Of a stretch of DNA of 33,779 bases, positions 1 through 8,903 are shown in pieces. Both the position numbers and the translations under genes were made by a program. The notes below the pieces were generated by a model, which worked only from the letters and a program-made list of their open reading frames with translations, did no database searches and had not been told where the DNA came from. How positions within the stretch are numbered: the first letter of the stretch is position 1; every line of letters begins with the position of its first letter. The stretch is from Streptomyces sp. CB02009. GTDB lineage: Bacteria; Actinomycetota; Actinomycetes; Streptomycetales; Streptomycetaceae. Where the stretch lies: assembly GCF_001905825.1 (NCBI RefSeq), contig NZ_LIVV01000020.1, forward strand, positions 1-33,779, in the 5' to 3' direction.

Positions 1-479
1 GGGATGCCGAAGAAGATGTCGGTCAGGCGCGAGAGCAGGGCGTCGATCCAGCCGCCGAAGTAGCCGGCGAGCATGCCCATCACACCGCCGACGAGCGTGA
101 CGATCGCGGTGACGGTCACACCGACGATGATCGAGGCACGGGTGCCGTAGATCAGTCGGGCGTAGACGGAGCGGCCCTGGCCGTCGTAGCCGAGCCAGCC
201 CTCGGAACCGATGCTGCCGAGCTCCGGCTTGCCGAGGAAGTGCTTCACCAGGTCGCCCTTGGTGGGCGACGCGCTCGTGAAGAGGCTCGGCCAGGCGGCG
301 ACGAGGAGCAGGAAGAAGATCAGCACCGACGCCACGAGGAAGTACGGGTTGCGGCGCAGGTCGACCCAGGCGTCGCCCCAGAGGCTGCGGGCCTTCTCCT
401 GCTTCGCCGGAGGAGTCACGTCGGCGGGAAGCGCGACGGCGTCCTCGACGGCGGTCGCGGTCTTGGTCACGTCAGGCAT
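1..479 (-). CDS. Peptide/nickel-type ABC transporter permease, second subunit (DppC-like), partial
   Basis: Inner-membrane permease subunit of an oligopeptide-type ABC importer. Only the N-terminal ~159 residues are in the window; the reading frame runs off position 1. The ATG is at 477-479. A charged, cytoplasmic N-terminus of about 45 residues is followed by a first membrane span (around residues 45-65, rich in Leu/Ile/Phe) and then an extracytoplasmic stretch with GYDGQGRSVYARL, the conserved 'G-D-x-x-G-R-D-x-x-S-R' region of DppC/OppC proteins, then a second span beginning SIIVGV. The start overlaps the end of the upstream permease by eight bases, so the two are translationally coupled. 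The substrate cannot be told from the sequence. Confidence 0.9.
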   Translation of the reverse strand, partial: MPDVTKTATAVEDAVALPADVTPPAKQEKARSLWGDAWVDLRRNPYFLVASVLIFFLLLVAAWPSLFTSASPTKGDLVKHFLGKPELGSIGSEGWLGYDGQGRSVYARLIYGTRASIIVGVTVTAIVTLVGGVMGMLAGYFGGWIDALLSRLTDIFFGI

Positions 480-1404
480 ACCGGATCCTCGGGTCCAGGA
501 CCGCGTACAGCAGGTCGATGAGCAGGCTGGTGACCAGGTAGATGATCACCAGGATCGTGACGAGGCCGACCAGGGTCGACCCTTCACGCCGGGTGATCGA
601 CTCGGCGATGAGGCCACCGACGCCCTTGATGTTGAAGATGCGCTCGGTGACGACCGCGCCGCCCATGAGGGCGCCGATGTCGGTGCCGAGGAAGGTGACC
701 ACGGGGATCATCGAGTTGCGCATCAGGTGCACGCCGATGACGCGACGGCGGGGCAGACCCTTGGCGACGGCCGTGCGCATGTAGTCGGCGCGCAGGTTCT
801 CCGCCATGGAGGTCCGGGTGAGCCGGGCGACGTAGGCGAGTGAGAGACCGCCGAGCACGATGGCCGGCGCGATCATCTCGGACACCAACTGGTCGTTGCT
901 GACGTTGGGTTCGATCCAGCCGAGCTCGAAGGCGAACACCATCTTGATGATGAAGCCGAGGACGAAGACCGGGATCGAGATGATCAGCAGCGTGAAGATC
1001 AGGATCGCGTTGTCGGCGAGACGGCCGGCCTTGAGACCGGCGATGATGCCGAGGCCGATGCCGAAGACCAGCTCGAACGCGAACGCCAGAGCGGCGAGCT
1101 GCAGAGTGACGGGGAACGCCTCACCCAGGACCTCGGTGATCGGGCGCCCGTTGCGGATCTGGGTCCCGAAGTCGAAGTGCAGGATGATGTCGGTCATGTA
1201 GTTCCAGTACTGCTGCCAGAGCGGCAGATCCAGTCCCAGATCGTGTCTGATCCTCGCGAGGGTCGCGGGGTCTGCGCCCTTGTCCCCGAACATACCCGCC
1301 ACGGGGTCGCCGGGCAGGCTGTAGACCATGAGGAAGATCAGCAGGGTGGTCCCGAGGAAAACCGGGATCATCTGGAGCAGTCGTCGTGCGACATAGCGCC
1401 CCAT
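472..1404 (-). CDS. Peptide/nickel-type ABC transporter permease, first subunit (DppB-like)
   Basis: First permease of the same importer, 310 residues, the usual length for DppB. It begins MGRYVARRLLQMIPVFLG, the standard DppB N-terminus with one membrane span, followed by the periplasmic segment with GDPV and DLGLDLPLWQQY, and then five further hydrophobic segments. The cytoplasmic ATPase-contact loop lies around GLPRRRVIGVHLMRNSM. A longer frame open to 1506 exists, but the family N-terminus and a GGAGG four bases before the ATG at 1402-1404 (an adjacent ATG lies at 1405-1407) favour the shorter start. It should work with the DppC-like gene downstream and the binding protein whose tail is at 1579-1660. 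Confidence 0.92.
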   Translation of the reverse strand: MGRYVARRLLQMIPVFLGTTLLIFLMVYSLPGDPVAGMFGDKGADPATLARIRHDLGLDLPLWQQYWNYMTDIILHFDFGTQIRNGRPITEVLGEAFPVTLQLAALAFAFELVFGIGLGIIAGLKAGRLADNAILIFTLLIISIPVFVLGFIIKMVFAFELGWIEPNVSNDQLVSEMIAPAIVLGGLSLAYVARLTRTSMAENLRADYMRTAVAKGLPRRRVIGVHLMRNSMIPVVTFLGTDIGALMGGAVVTERIFNIKGVGGLIAESITRREGSTLVGLVTILVIIYLVTSLLIDLLYAVLDPRIRYA

Positions 1405-1524
1405 CATGCCTCCGTTGAAATATGACAGCAGCAACCGACGGGCCCTCCCTCGGCAACCGCGACCCGGAGCGGGTACGCGAATGTCGTGGAAGGGCCCCCC
1501 AGCCACATACGTAAGGCGCCGAAC

Positions 1525-1551
1525 GCGGGGCTGACATCCCGTCAGCCCCGC
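1525..1551. terminator. Perfect 11-bp stem-loop between binding-protein tail and permease gene
   Basis: GCGGGGCTGAC (1525-1535) and its exact reverse complement (1541-1551) are separated by five bases. The hairpin sits just downstream of the solute-binding-protein stop and upstream of the permease gene on the minus strand. In such operons a hairpin at this point usually lowers readthrough or protects the binding-protein mRNA so that this subunit is made in excess; that role is inferred. There is no T-run. Confidence 0.7.
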
Positions 1552-1578
1552 ATCGGCAGGCGGACTACGCTTGGGTGA

Positions 1579-1660
1579 TTACTTCTTGACCTCGACGCCG
1601 GTCAGGATCGGGTCGCCGTCCTGGCCGTACGCCACGCCTGAGATCTCGCCGCTGTCGCCC
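1579..1660 (-). pseudogene. C-terminal remnant of ABC transporter solute-binding protein
   Basis: Reading the minus strand from 1660 to the TAA at 1579-1581 gives a 26-residue tail ending in GQDGDPILTGVEVKK, the typical end of a family-5 extracellular solute-binding protein from an actinomycete dipeptide importer. Similarity stops abruptly at about 1660, and the sequence beyond is unrelated. The rest of the gene has therefore been lost by deletion or rearrangement, leaving the importer without its ligand-binding subunit at this locus. The operon position, directly upstream of DppB-like, supports the identity. Confidence 0.75.
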
Positions 1661-2461
1661 CTACTCCTGCCGCAGGCGGTCGCGCAAGGGCAACGACAAT
1701 CGTGCCCTTGCCCGCTTGGCGCTCGTGGCCACGCGCTTGGTCCTCCTCATGGGCTGCACGCGATTGCGCAGACAGCTAGATGTCGAAACGTGAATGACAG
1801 TGCTCCCCGCGCTCAGGATCGAGCTTTCGTCGGCACGAATGCAGACAAAAATCGCGGACTGCACGTCGGGCGATTCAATCTCTCGAGCAAGGCTCATTCA
1901 TGAGTAGCCGCTACTCCATCGCTTCCTCGCCGATCCGTGCAGCACTCGGTCGAAGGCTTTCTTCAGGCCGCTCGTGTGCACGATGTCGTCGGGATCCGCC
2001 GCGGTTGGACGTCGATGCCTCCGGCCCGCGAGAACTGCTCCCGGATCGAGGTGGGAGATCTGTCACATCGTGAGTCCGGTCAGGTCGGCGTCCTCGCAGC
2101 TCGCGTCACGGTCACGGCGGCAAAGCACTTTCCGGCGGATGCGCCTTTGGAGTAGGCCATACTCATCCGTGCTCAGGAGGAAACGAGGGATGCTACCTCC
2201 AAGCCACTGAGAGGGCGATCCTCCCTTGACCCGAGCGCGTTCTCTGGTGACTTTGGGCAGTCGGCCACACTCTGAGGTGGCCGACTGCCCGCGTCGGTGA
2301 TGAGCTGAGCGTTCGCCGAGAGGTGAGGTTGGTGCGGGAGTAGACGGCCACCTGGCAACATCTGGTCGGCCGACGGCAGATGTCACCGCCTTCCACTACT
2401 CAGGCCGTTCCCGCCCAGCTCGCAGTCGTCGGCGTGGCGAGCGTCAGTCGTTCCCCGCGAT
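1661..2461. other. 800-bp stretch with no recognisable gene
   Basis: Short open frames occur on both strands, for example minus 1661-1897 (78 residues, Arg-rich C-terminal half) and plus 1937-2155. None shows a recognisable domain or a good ribosome-binding site. The stretch joins the broken binding-protein gene to a run of pseudogenes, so it is probably rearrangement debris. Confidence 0.4.
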
Positions 2462-3268
2462 GTGGGCGGTGCGCAGGACGGGATATATCGCGAACCGTGT
2501 GTCCCCTTCGGTGAGATCTTCAGCCAGATCGGGTACCCGGACGTCGCTCCCGACACCACTCAGGTGTACGCCACGCGCAACGGCCGTGCCCTGAAGGCGG
2601 ACGTGTACTTGCTCGCACACGGCAGGAACGGCAAGGTGCCGGCGGTTCTCCTCGCTCACGCCGGCGGGTTCCACACCTTCGACAGAAGCGGCCAGCGCGG
2701 TATCGGGCGCTGGCTGGCGGACACGGCGTGGCCACCATCGCCGTCGACTACACCCTAGCCACATCCGGCCACCCCACCTGGACCACCGCTCCTCAGGACC
2801 TGCTCACCGCGCTGCGCTGGGTGCAGGAGCACGCGGACGCGTACGGGATCGATCCTTCCGGCATCCTTTTGGGCGGCATGTCGGCCGGCGGCACCCTCGC
2901 CATGAGCACCGCCTACCGGCTCCAGAACGGCATGATCCGAGCCGCAGAAGGACCCACCCCGGAAGCCCCCAGGGCTACCGCGAGGTCTCCCCGACCAACG
3001 ACGTCCGAGAGGGACTGCAATGGATGCTGCTGGTCGTCGGCGACAGCGATCACGGCACCCGCCCCGAGGCTTCGCCGAGTACGCCTTCGACGACGCCTAC
3101 GGCAGCCGCACCTCGCAGAACAGTCGGCAGATCCTTCTCGACTTCCTCGCCCCGGGGCGGCTGTTCCTGAACGGCCGGGTAACTGAGGCGCCGCTCCGCC
3201 CCTCCGACCGAGCCGCCGACAGACCGCGGGGCGCCGGAAACCGCCCAAGGCTTCGAGATCCGATCTGA
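2462..3268 (+). pseudogene. Alpha/beta hydrolase (esterase/carboxylesterase-like), multiply frameshifted
   Basis: Pieces of an HGGG-type alpha/beta hydrolase appear in three frames. The first (2462 onward) reads VPAVLLAHAGGFHTF, where HAGGF matches the oxyanion-hole HGGG(F/W). The frame breaks near 2725 and resumes with VATIAVDYTLA and then GIDPSGILLGGMSAGGTLA, containing the nucleophile motif GMSAGG. A second break near 2960 leads to a segment with GDSDHGTRP, where the acid would lie, and a third near 3070 to FAEYAFDDAYGSRTS. At least three indels are needed to restore the protein, so it is not functional as read. The substrate is unknown. Confidence 0.7.
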
Positions 3269-3316
3269 AGGACCGCCGTCAGGTTCCCGTCGTCCCGTCT
3301 GTACCGTGCGGCGCCC

Positions 3317-3917
3317 GTGTTATTGCTCGTTGCAGCCGTGGTCCTGCCCGTGACTGCCGCGAGTCGGCACCCGATTCCGGCGCCCCTCGGCCCAGCTCGC
3401 CCCGGCGACCGCGTCACGTGGCTCGGCTACGACACTCCCGGCATCACCGGCCCGGACGTACTCACCGACGCGCGCGCCCGTGACGCCGCGCCCCCACTTC
3501 AGGACTTCGTGGCGAGGGTGCACGGGATGAACCCGCAGGCCGAGGTCACACTCCTCTGCCACTCCTACGGGCCGTCGTCTGCGGCCGCGCCGCCCCTGGG
3601 CTGACGGTCACCGACATCGCGCCGTTCGACGCCCCGACGCCGCGGCGAACAGCATGGTGGCCCTGCACACCCCCGCACGTGTCTGAGCGGGCTGCGGCGC
3701 CACGGACTGGATCGCTCGAGTCCCGCATCTGAGAATCGGTCTCCCGGGCGACGGCCGCCTCGGCTTCGGCCGGAACCACGTCTCCGAGGACTTCAACACC
3801 CATCGCTTCCCCGCCGGTGAAGGGGGCCAGAGCGACTCCTTCAGGCCCGGCTCCACGTCCCTGCGTAACCTCGCGCGCATCGTCCTCGACCCACGACCGG
3901 AGGCCCTCCATGTCTGA
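3317..3917 (+). pseudogene. DUF1023-type alpha/beta hydrolase remnant
   Basis: The frame from 3317 contains GDRVTWLGYDTPGITGPD and LLCHSYG, matching the conserved core and the nucleophile elbow (G/C-H-S-Y-G) of actinobacterial DUF1023 hydrolases. It stops at 3604. A later frame (about 3715-3917) reads GFGRNHVSEDFNTHRF, then GSTSLRNLARIVL, matching the C-terminal His-containing part of that family, and ends with a TGA at 3915-3917. The middle is degraded. Its end overlaps the start of the next pseudogene by eight bases, indicating a former two-gene operon. Confidence 0.65.
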
Positions 3918-4655
3918 CGTGGCCCACCTCGTCAGGCGCGTGGAGCGAGCTACCCCGCCAGACCGCGACCGCGCCGTCGACGCCCTGCGGGCCGTGGCGT
4001 CGCGGGTGTGGTGCTGGGCCATTGGCTTGTGATGGCCGTCACGGCCGACTATTCGGGAGACGTACGCGCCACCAGCCCGTTGGCGTACATGCGGTGGTTG
4101 GCTCCATTGCGCAGGGTCTCTCGACGCTGGCCTTTTCGTCGGCGGCCGTACCGCTGGGGGGAGCCGCCCGAACGAGCCCGGGCCCGGGGGATCAGCTACC
4201 GTCCGTGGCCGCCGCACGCATGTGGCGACTGACCTGCCCCGCAGCAGGCTGCTCGCGTTGTGGGCCGTCGCCACGCTTGCCTGCGGGCCGCTGGCGTCTC
4301 CCCTCAGACCATGGGCTGCTCAACCTGGTGTCCTCTCCACTGTGGTTCCTGCTGGTGTTTGCCGCGCTGATGGCGGCGACCTGTTTGATTACCTGGGTCC
4401 ACCTGCTCTGGCCGCTCGCTGTCGTACGCCAGGTCGTCCTGATCCGTTTCGGCTTAGGTGGCCCCGCGATGCTCGGCTGGATCAACCTCGCGGCCTGCTG
4501 GATGGTGCCCTCCTGCCTGGGTATCGCCTGAGTGCGCGGTGCCTTGCCCGAAGGCGGACTGCCAACAGGGCTGCTGTTCGGCGGGGCTGCCGTCCACCAC
4601 CGGCCTCCTGTTCCGGGGGGAGTTGGTGAGCCGGGGCAGCATGGCGGGGTGGCTG
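3910..4655 (+). pseudogene. Acyltransferase-3 family membrane protein, frameshifted
   Basis: The ATG at 3910 starts MSDVAHLVRRVE..RDRAVDALRAVAS. In the next frame this continues with VLGHWLVMAVTADYSGDVRATSPLAYMRWL, the N-terminal R-x-x-x-x-D-x-L-R-A and GHW signatures of acyltransferase-3 integral membrane proteins. Further pieces in other frames include LLNLVSSPLWFLLVFAALMAA and LIRFGLGGPAMLGWINLA, which look like later membrane spans of the same family, followed by a stop at about 4529 and similarity up to about 4650. Several indels and a stop make it a pseudogene. In intact form it would move acyl groups across or at the membrane. Confidence 0.65.
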
Positions 4656-4672
4656 ATCTGCTGTGGGCTGAC

Positions 4673-5133
4673 GTGAAGTGCTTCTTCGACCCTGACTTGG
4701 TGGGGTCGCTGCCGGACGTGCGTGTCCCGGATGCCTCGGTGGAGGACTGGCAGGCGGCCTTGATCTTGTCGCGGAGAAGGGCTGGAAGTGCCAGTACTCC
4801 GAGGGAGAGACGGTGCTTCCAGTGCCCCGGGCGGAGGCTGTGCTGTCCCGCCTGGCGGATGCCGAGTGTCCGGATCTGCGGGTCTGGCCGACTGCATATG
4901 TGTTGGCGGTCTTCCGCTTCCATGCCGCCGATGAAGTCGACTTCGACGTCGACCTGCGCGAGTTGCAGGGCCAGGAGCGACTGGATGTGTCATGCGACTT
5001 CCTCCGAGAGATCGGCCGGCTGCTCGGCAAGCCCGTGCTGATGGACCCGGAGGGCGACGATGGCCATCCGGTGATCGGCTTCGACGTCGAGGCCGAACGA
5101 GTCGTCCTCCTCGCAGACCCGCAGGTCAACTGA
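4673..5133 (+). pseudogene. Conserved hypothetical protein, split by one frameshift
   Basis: GTG at 4673 opens a frame VKCFFDPDLVGSLPDVRVPDASVEDWQA. Near 4757-4760 the meaningful reading passes to the next frame and continues LDLVAEKGWKCQYSEG.. through DLRVWPTAYVLAVFRFHAADEVDFDVDLREL to a TGA at 5131-5133. Joined, this is about 150 residues of acidic soluble protein with no membrane segment. I do not recognise a function. One indel separates it from an open gene, so it may be recently inactivated or a sequencing error. Its stop lies against the end of the IS110 pseudogene on the other strand. Confidence 0.55.
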
Positions 5134-6305
5134 CTGCGGCCGACGGCTGCGGTTCATAGAAGGTTCCGTCGCGGAGCATTGCGAATAGGACGTCGGCCCG
5201 GCGCCTGGCGAGGCAGAGCAGGGCTTGTGGTGCTTGCCCTGGGCGATCTTCTTGTCGTAGTGGGCCTGAGATGCCGGGTATCCCAGTGCGGCGAACGCGG
5301 AGAGTAAGAAAGCCCGTTTGAGCTGCTTGTTTCCTCTCCGGAAGGGCTGTTCACCGCGAATCGATGAACCTGAGCTCCGGGTTGCCGGGGCGAGTCCTGC
5401 GTAGGCGGCGAGGTGGCCGGCGGTCGGGAGGGTGCTGCCGTCGCCGACCCGATCAGGATGCGGGCTCCGGTCCTGACGCCGACGCCCGGCATGGACGTCA
5501 GGACCTTCGAAAGAGGGTGGTCTTCAAGCAGTTCCTCGATTGGCCCGGCCAGCAGCGTGGCGCTGATCGAGTATGGCGCCGAGCGATCCGGCCAGACTCG
5601 GGACGATGAACGTGGCCGCTTCGGTCCCTGGAACGATGACGGTCTGCTCGTCCAGCGCGGCGAAGATCTCCTCAACCAGCCGCTCGGCCATCCTCGACGC
5701 CTTCGGCCGCAGCAGCGTGACCAGCCGCCGACGGCCCGCCTTGCGTATCTGTGCCGGTGAGCCGAACCGCTCCAGCAAGGCCATGAAGGCTGGGTGCTGC
5801 AACCGCGGTCCCAGGATCCGTTCCAGAGACGGATGGATCTGGGTCAGCAGGCCGTGTAGCCGGTTCGCGACGCGGGTGGTTTCGTCGGCCAGGCGTCGTC
5901 GAACCCGACGATCATCTCCAGCTCGGCGATCGTCTCGTCCTCGCCGTCAATCGCCCGCAGCGTGTGCGGCATCGCGCGGGCCGCGTCTGCGATGTCTCTC
6001 GCATCGGTCTTGGCCTCGCCCGGGGCAGAGGTCGGCGATCCGCCGCATCGTCAGCCCGGCAAGTAGGCGACCGGGCAGCCCATGTCCCGCGCGACCGCCA
6101 GCGGCAGGGCGCCGATCGAGGCCGGCTGGTCGACCACGACCAGCACCGTTCCATGCTTGGCCCGGAGTTTCGCGAACAGTTCGCGGAGCTTGGGCAGGCG
6201 CTTGTCGAACGCCTTCTTGCCGGCCGGGGTGACGGCGGTGGCGTGGTGTTCGCCCTTGCCGACATCCAGGCCGAGGAAGACGTCGATGTCGCCGGTCTCG
6301 ATCAC
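5126..6305 (-). pseudogene. IS110-family transposase, multiply frameshifted
   Basis: The N-terminal frame (6051-6305) reads VFLGLDVGKGEHHATAV, the RuvC-like first-Asp motif of IS110 DEDD recombinases, followed by LVVVDQPASIGALP with another acidic residue. After a break near 6051 other frames carry DAARAMPHTLRAI, then LQHPAFMALLERFGSP, then the C-terminal transposase domain LTSMPGVGVRTGARIL, and finally LLCLARRRADVLFAMLRDGTFYEP to a TGA at 5126-5128. Roughly five indels separate these pieces. The total length, about 390 codons, is right for the family. A second, shorter IS110 C-terminus lies at 22608-22760. Confidence 0.85.
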
Positions 6306-6500
6306 GTGCAGGCCCCTCCATCACGCTCTCGTCCGGCCTTGCCACGGCACCGAGCTGCCACATCCACGTTACGGAGAGCTCTTCCGGCTTGGGCGAAACC
6401 GGTGCTCAAGCCCCTCATCAGCGGTCCGTCGATGCCTCCAGGCCCGGTGACACCACCCCCCGGATCATCGACAACAGGAGGGGGAAGTCATGCCGGACCT
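6306..6500 (-). mobile_element. Candidate left non-coding end of the IS110 element (possible bridge-RNA locus)
   Basis: About 200 bases directly upstream of the transposase start contain no ORF. In IS110-group elements the left non-coding end upstream of the recombinase gene encodes the bridge (seeker) RNA that guides integration. By position this stretch is the place to look. I have not folded it and cannot mark loops or the element boundary. Confidence 0.3.
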
Positions 6501-6840
6501 GAAGGCCGGAAGCACCATTGCAGAGCCACGAAAAAGGTAACGGGGGGATTACCCCACCTCGATGGAGGGAGTCCCTGGTGCGCCCGTCTCCCACCTCAGC
6601 CCGCCCACTCTGGCTGCGGTCGCCTTCGGCGTCAATGAGGTAAGCCATCTAGAGCAGGGGGCGACAACAACGCCACGATGGTGAGGGATAAGTCCGGAGC
6701 ATCAGCGGGGTCGGCCTCGGGATTCCCGGCTTGCGGTGTCTTCACTGGTCGAAGCGTTTTGGGGCGCTGCGCGAGGTTCAGCGTCGTCGCAGGTATCGAC
6801 TGCTCGCCCCTCGTCCTGCGATATAGAGCAGGTAGAAGAG
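6501..6840. other. Intergenic stretch without recognisable genes
   Basis: Open frames on either strand look like chance readings. It separates the IS110 remnant from the secE copy and may contain the IS110 left boundary. Confidence 0.35.
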
Positions 6841-7128
6841 TTAGCCGAAGATGAACGGGGCTGCTACCTGAAAGCCATAGTCAATCGCAGTGACAAGTCC
6901 GATCATTATGACGACAAACACGATCACGACAGTGGTGTATGTCGACAACTGACTGCGCGTTGGCCACACGACCTTGCGGAGTTCCGCGACGATCTGGCGA
7001 CAGAAGAGCGCGAAACGGCTCAGATTTCCCCTATCTTTGAAATTCCTGCCTGCGCGGGAACTCTTCTTCTGCTCGACGTTGTCGTCATCGAAATCAGGCG
7101 TGCCGATCGAACCTGCAGTGTCCGTCAC
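6841..7128 (-). CDS. secE: Preprotein translocase subunit SecE (stand-alone copy)
   Basis: A 95-residue protein starting GTG at 7126-7128, with AGGTGAGAG upstream. It has a hydrophilic, charged N-terminus of about 40 residues, the conserved amphipathic segment FCRQIVAELRKVVWPTRSQL, and one C-terminal transmembrane helix TTVVIVFVVIMIGLVTAIDYGF. The WPTR motif and single span are diagnostic of actinobacterial SecE, which clamps the SecY channel. In most bacteria secE is followed by nusG and rplK; here neither is present, so this is probably a second copy or one relocated to accessory DNA. The sequence looks intact. Whether it replaces or supplements a housekeeping copy cannot be seen from this window. 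Confidence 0.92.
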   Translation of the reverse strand: MTDTAGSIGTPDFDDDNVEQKKSSRAGRNFKDRGNLSRFALFCRQIVAELRKVVWPTRSQLSTYTTVVIVFVVIMIGLVTAIDYGFQVAAPFIFG

Positions 7129-7701
7129 TATCTCTCACCTGACTCCTTGTCAGCCACGTTGTTTCCGAAACAGAGACAAGAGGCGGGGAACACACTCTGT
7201 GATCTGCCTCAGTCATTCAACGCGACGCTTGCCTGTTGGTGTGAGGTAGTCACTACTCATTTTCGTGGCATGGCCCAGGGTTCCTCACGCCCTCACGGCT
7301 GGTGACCTGGGTTGGAATGCGGTCATGGGCGAGTTCGTTCGATCGCGGCTGAACGATCTGTGAGGCGACCCGCGCCCCCGACCGGTACACACTCTCTTGC
7401 CGACCAGAGGCTGGCGGACGTTCAAACGTGCTGGCACAAACAGTGAGGAACGGTTCAGACTTCCGCGGTCCATCTCAGCAGGCAACGAGCCAGTGCCGGG
7501 TCCGAAGTCCGCCTGGGCGTGGCCGTGGCCCGCAGATATTGCCACCACCACGAGCCCGACCGGCGTGCGGCAGCAGGGACCCGAACCAGGGCCATCTCCA
7601 CCTTATCGACATCGTGATCGTGGCCGACCCTGGGGTGGGGGAGCCGACGGCACCGCGGCCATTCCCCACAAGTGACAGAGAATCCGAATCGAACCTGAGC
7701 G
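7129..7701. other. 570-bp stretch without a supportable gene
   Basis: This includes the upstream region of secE (minus strand) and of the C39-like ORF (plus strand). No tRNA or ribosomal-protein gene is seen, unlike the usual secE neighbourhood. Small frames on both strands lack family features. Confidence 0.4.
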
Positions 7702-8352
7702 GTGGCATCGTCGCCCCTTCGGCAACCTTCGCCCACGTCTTCGGTGAATGCGATGTTTTGGCTCGACAGGCACGGATATTCCAACATCCTCGTCGGCGAC
7801 TATGACCCTCAAAGCAACGCAGAACCACACTACAGCGCAGTCACCAGCAAGATATCTCGCATGGGTGATCTCATGGACACCGGTGGTTTGTTCGGGAATG
7901 GGACGGATCCGGACGACGCTGTCGACGGGATGAATGAACAGTTCGAAGATAAAGGGTATGAAGCACACCTCGAGGCTTCCTATGTAGACCTCTCGGAGGA
8001 ATCGAACCCAGGACGCAAATTGGCCGAGTTGGGCGCTGCCGGATACGGGAAGAACTTGCTGCTGCCCAGGCTCTGGCATTATGACGCGGAAGGTGACCAC
8101 ATTGGTGGCCACATAGTAACCGGGACAAGCGCTCAAGGAACCACTACTGGGCGCAGCTACATTGGATTCAATGATCCTGCCGGTGCACCTAATGGTGGAG
8201 GCGGTGACATCTATACGCAGTCCCCTTTCGGCGAGGAGAGCTACGAACTCGGGACCTCCAATGGGGATGGGGCTCGGGTAATTGGATACAAGGACAACAA
8301 TTATTGCCTCGAAGGCGTATTCGTCATCAAGCGATTGACGAACGTGTCCTGA
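7702..8352 (+). CDS. C39-like cysteine-peptidase-fold protein, possibly lacking its N-terminus or nucleophile
   Basis: An open frame of 216 residues (GTG at 7702; a later ATG at 7753 is also possible). Features suggesting a C39/papain-like fold are SPTSSVNAMFWLDRHGY near the N-terminus, resembling the region after the catalytic Cys (usually C-x-P-T-S/A), then GDHIGGHIVTGTS with a candidate catalytic His, and YIGFNDPAG with the conserved N-D-P. In the first motif a Ser stands where Cys would be expected, and no signal peptide is present, so either the true N-terminus is lost or the protein is inactive. The ORF is less GC-rich than its flanks. The call is tentative. Confidence 0.45.
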   Translation: MASSPLRQPSPTSSVNAMFWLDRHGYSNILVGDYDPQSNAEPHYSAVTSKISRMGDLMDTGGLFGNGTDPDDAVDGMNEQFEDKGYEAHLEASYVDLSEESNPGRKLAELGAAGYGKNLLLPRLWHYDAEGDHIGGHIVTGTSAQGTTTGRSYIGFNDPAGAPNGGGGDIYTQSPFGEESYELGTSNGDGARVIGYKDNNYCLEGVFVIKRLTNVS

Positions 8353-8903
8353 CACCGGCGCTCGGCCTCGCTCCTCTGCGTGCCGGTGGCCACGCTCGTG
8401 GGCGCCGTCCCCGGCCCGGCCTGGGCTGCGCTGCAGGTCAGTCTCCCGAACCCGCGCTGCCTTCGCCGGGTCGCTCGGGCTGGGGCGGTGGTCGACCAGA
8501 ATCTGTTCGTAGCCACGGCTGAACCGTTGAAGCATCGTCTGGAACGGCTGCCGGTGCAGCCCACCGCGCAGGACCAGTATCCGATGGTCCGAACTGACAA
8601 GCGCGGAGGATCTCGGTCTGCTCACGTTCGATGTCCTGGGTGTGGGGACATTCGAGACCACGCCGTCGCCGAGACGCGCCTCACCATCACCCGGCAGTGC
8701 CAGCGGCCCGCCTGAGCGATCTGTGTCGCGCGCCGACCATCCCGCTCCTGGACAGTTCTGGTAGCGCCGCTGCTGCGGCTGGGCGCTGGCCGCTGTCGGC
8801 CCTCCCGCTCACCGCCCCCGCGCCCAGGAGATCTTGAGCGGGGGCGACATGTCGGCGGCGACCACGGGTCGTGGTACAGGAGCGCGCAGTGCGCTGAAGG
8901 GTG
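8353..8903. other. 550-bp stretch without a recognisable gene
   Basis: Several open frames exist on both strands, including a long minus-strand one that also covers the C39-like gene, but none has a family motif. It may hold decayed coding sequence. Confidence 0.35.

Noticed and set aside
1405..1506. N-terminal extension of the DppB-like permease
   Set aside because: The extra 33-34 residues are Arg/Gly-rich and unlike the family; a ribosome-binding site lies just before the internal ATG pair.
7603..8661. 352-codon minus-strand frame
   Set aside because: Covers the C39-like ORF in reverse; no motif, and the plus-strand gene has better codon structure.
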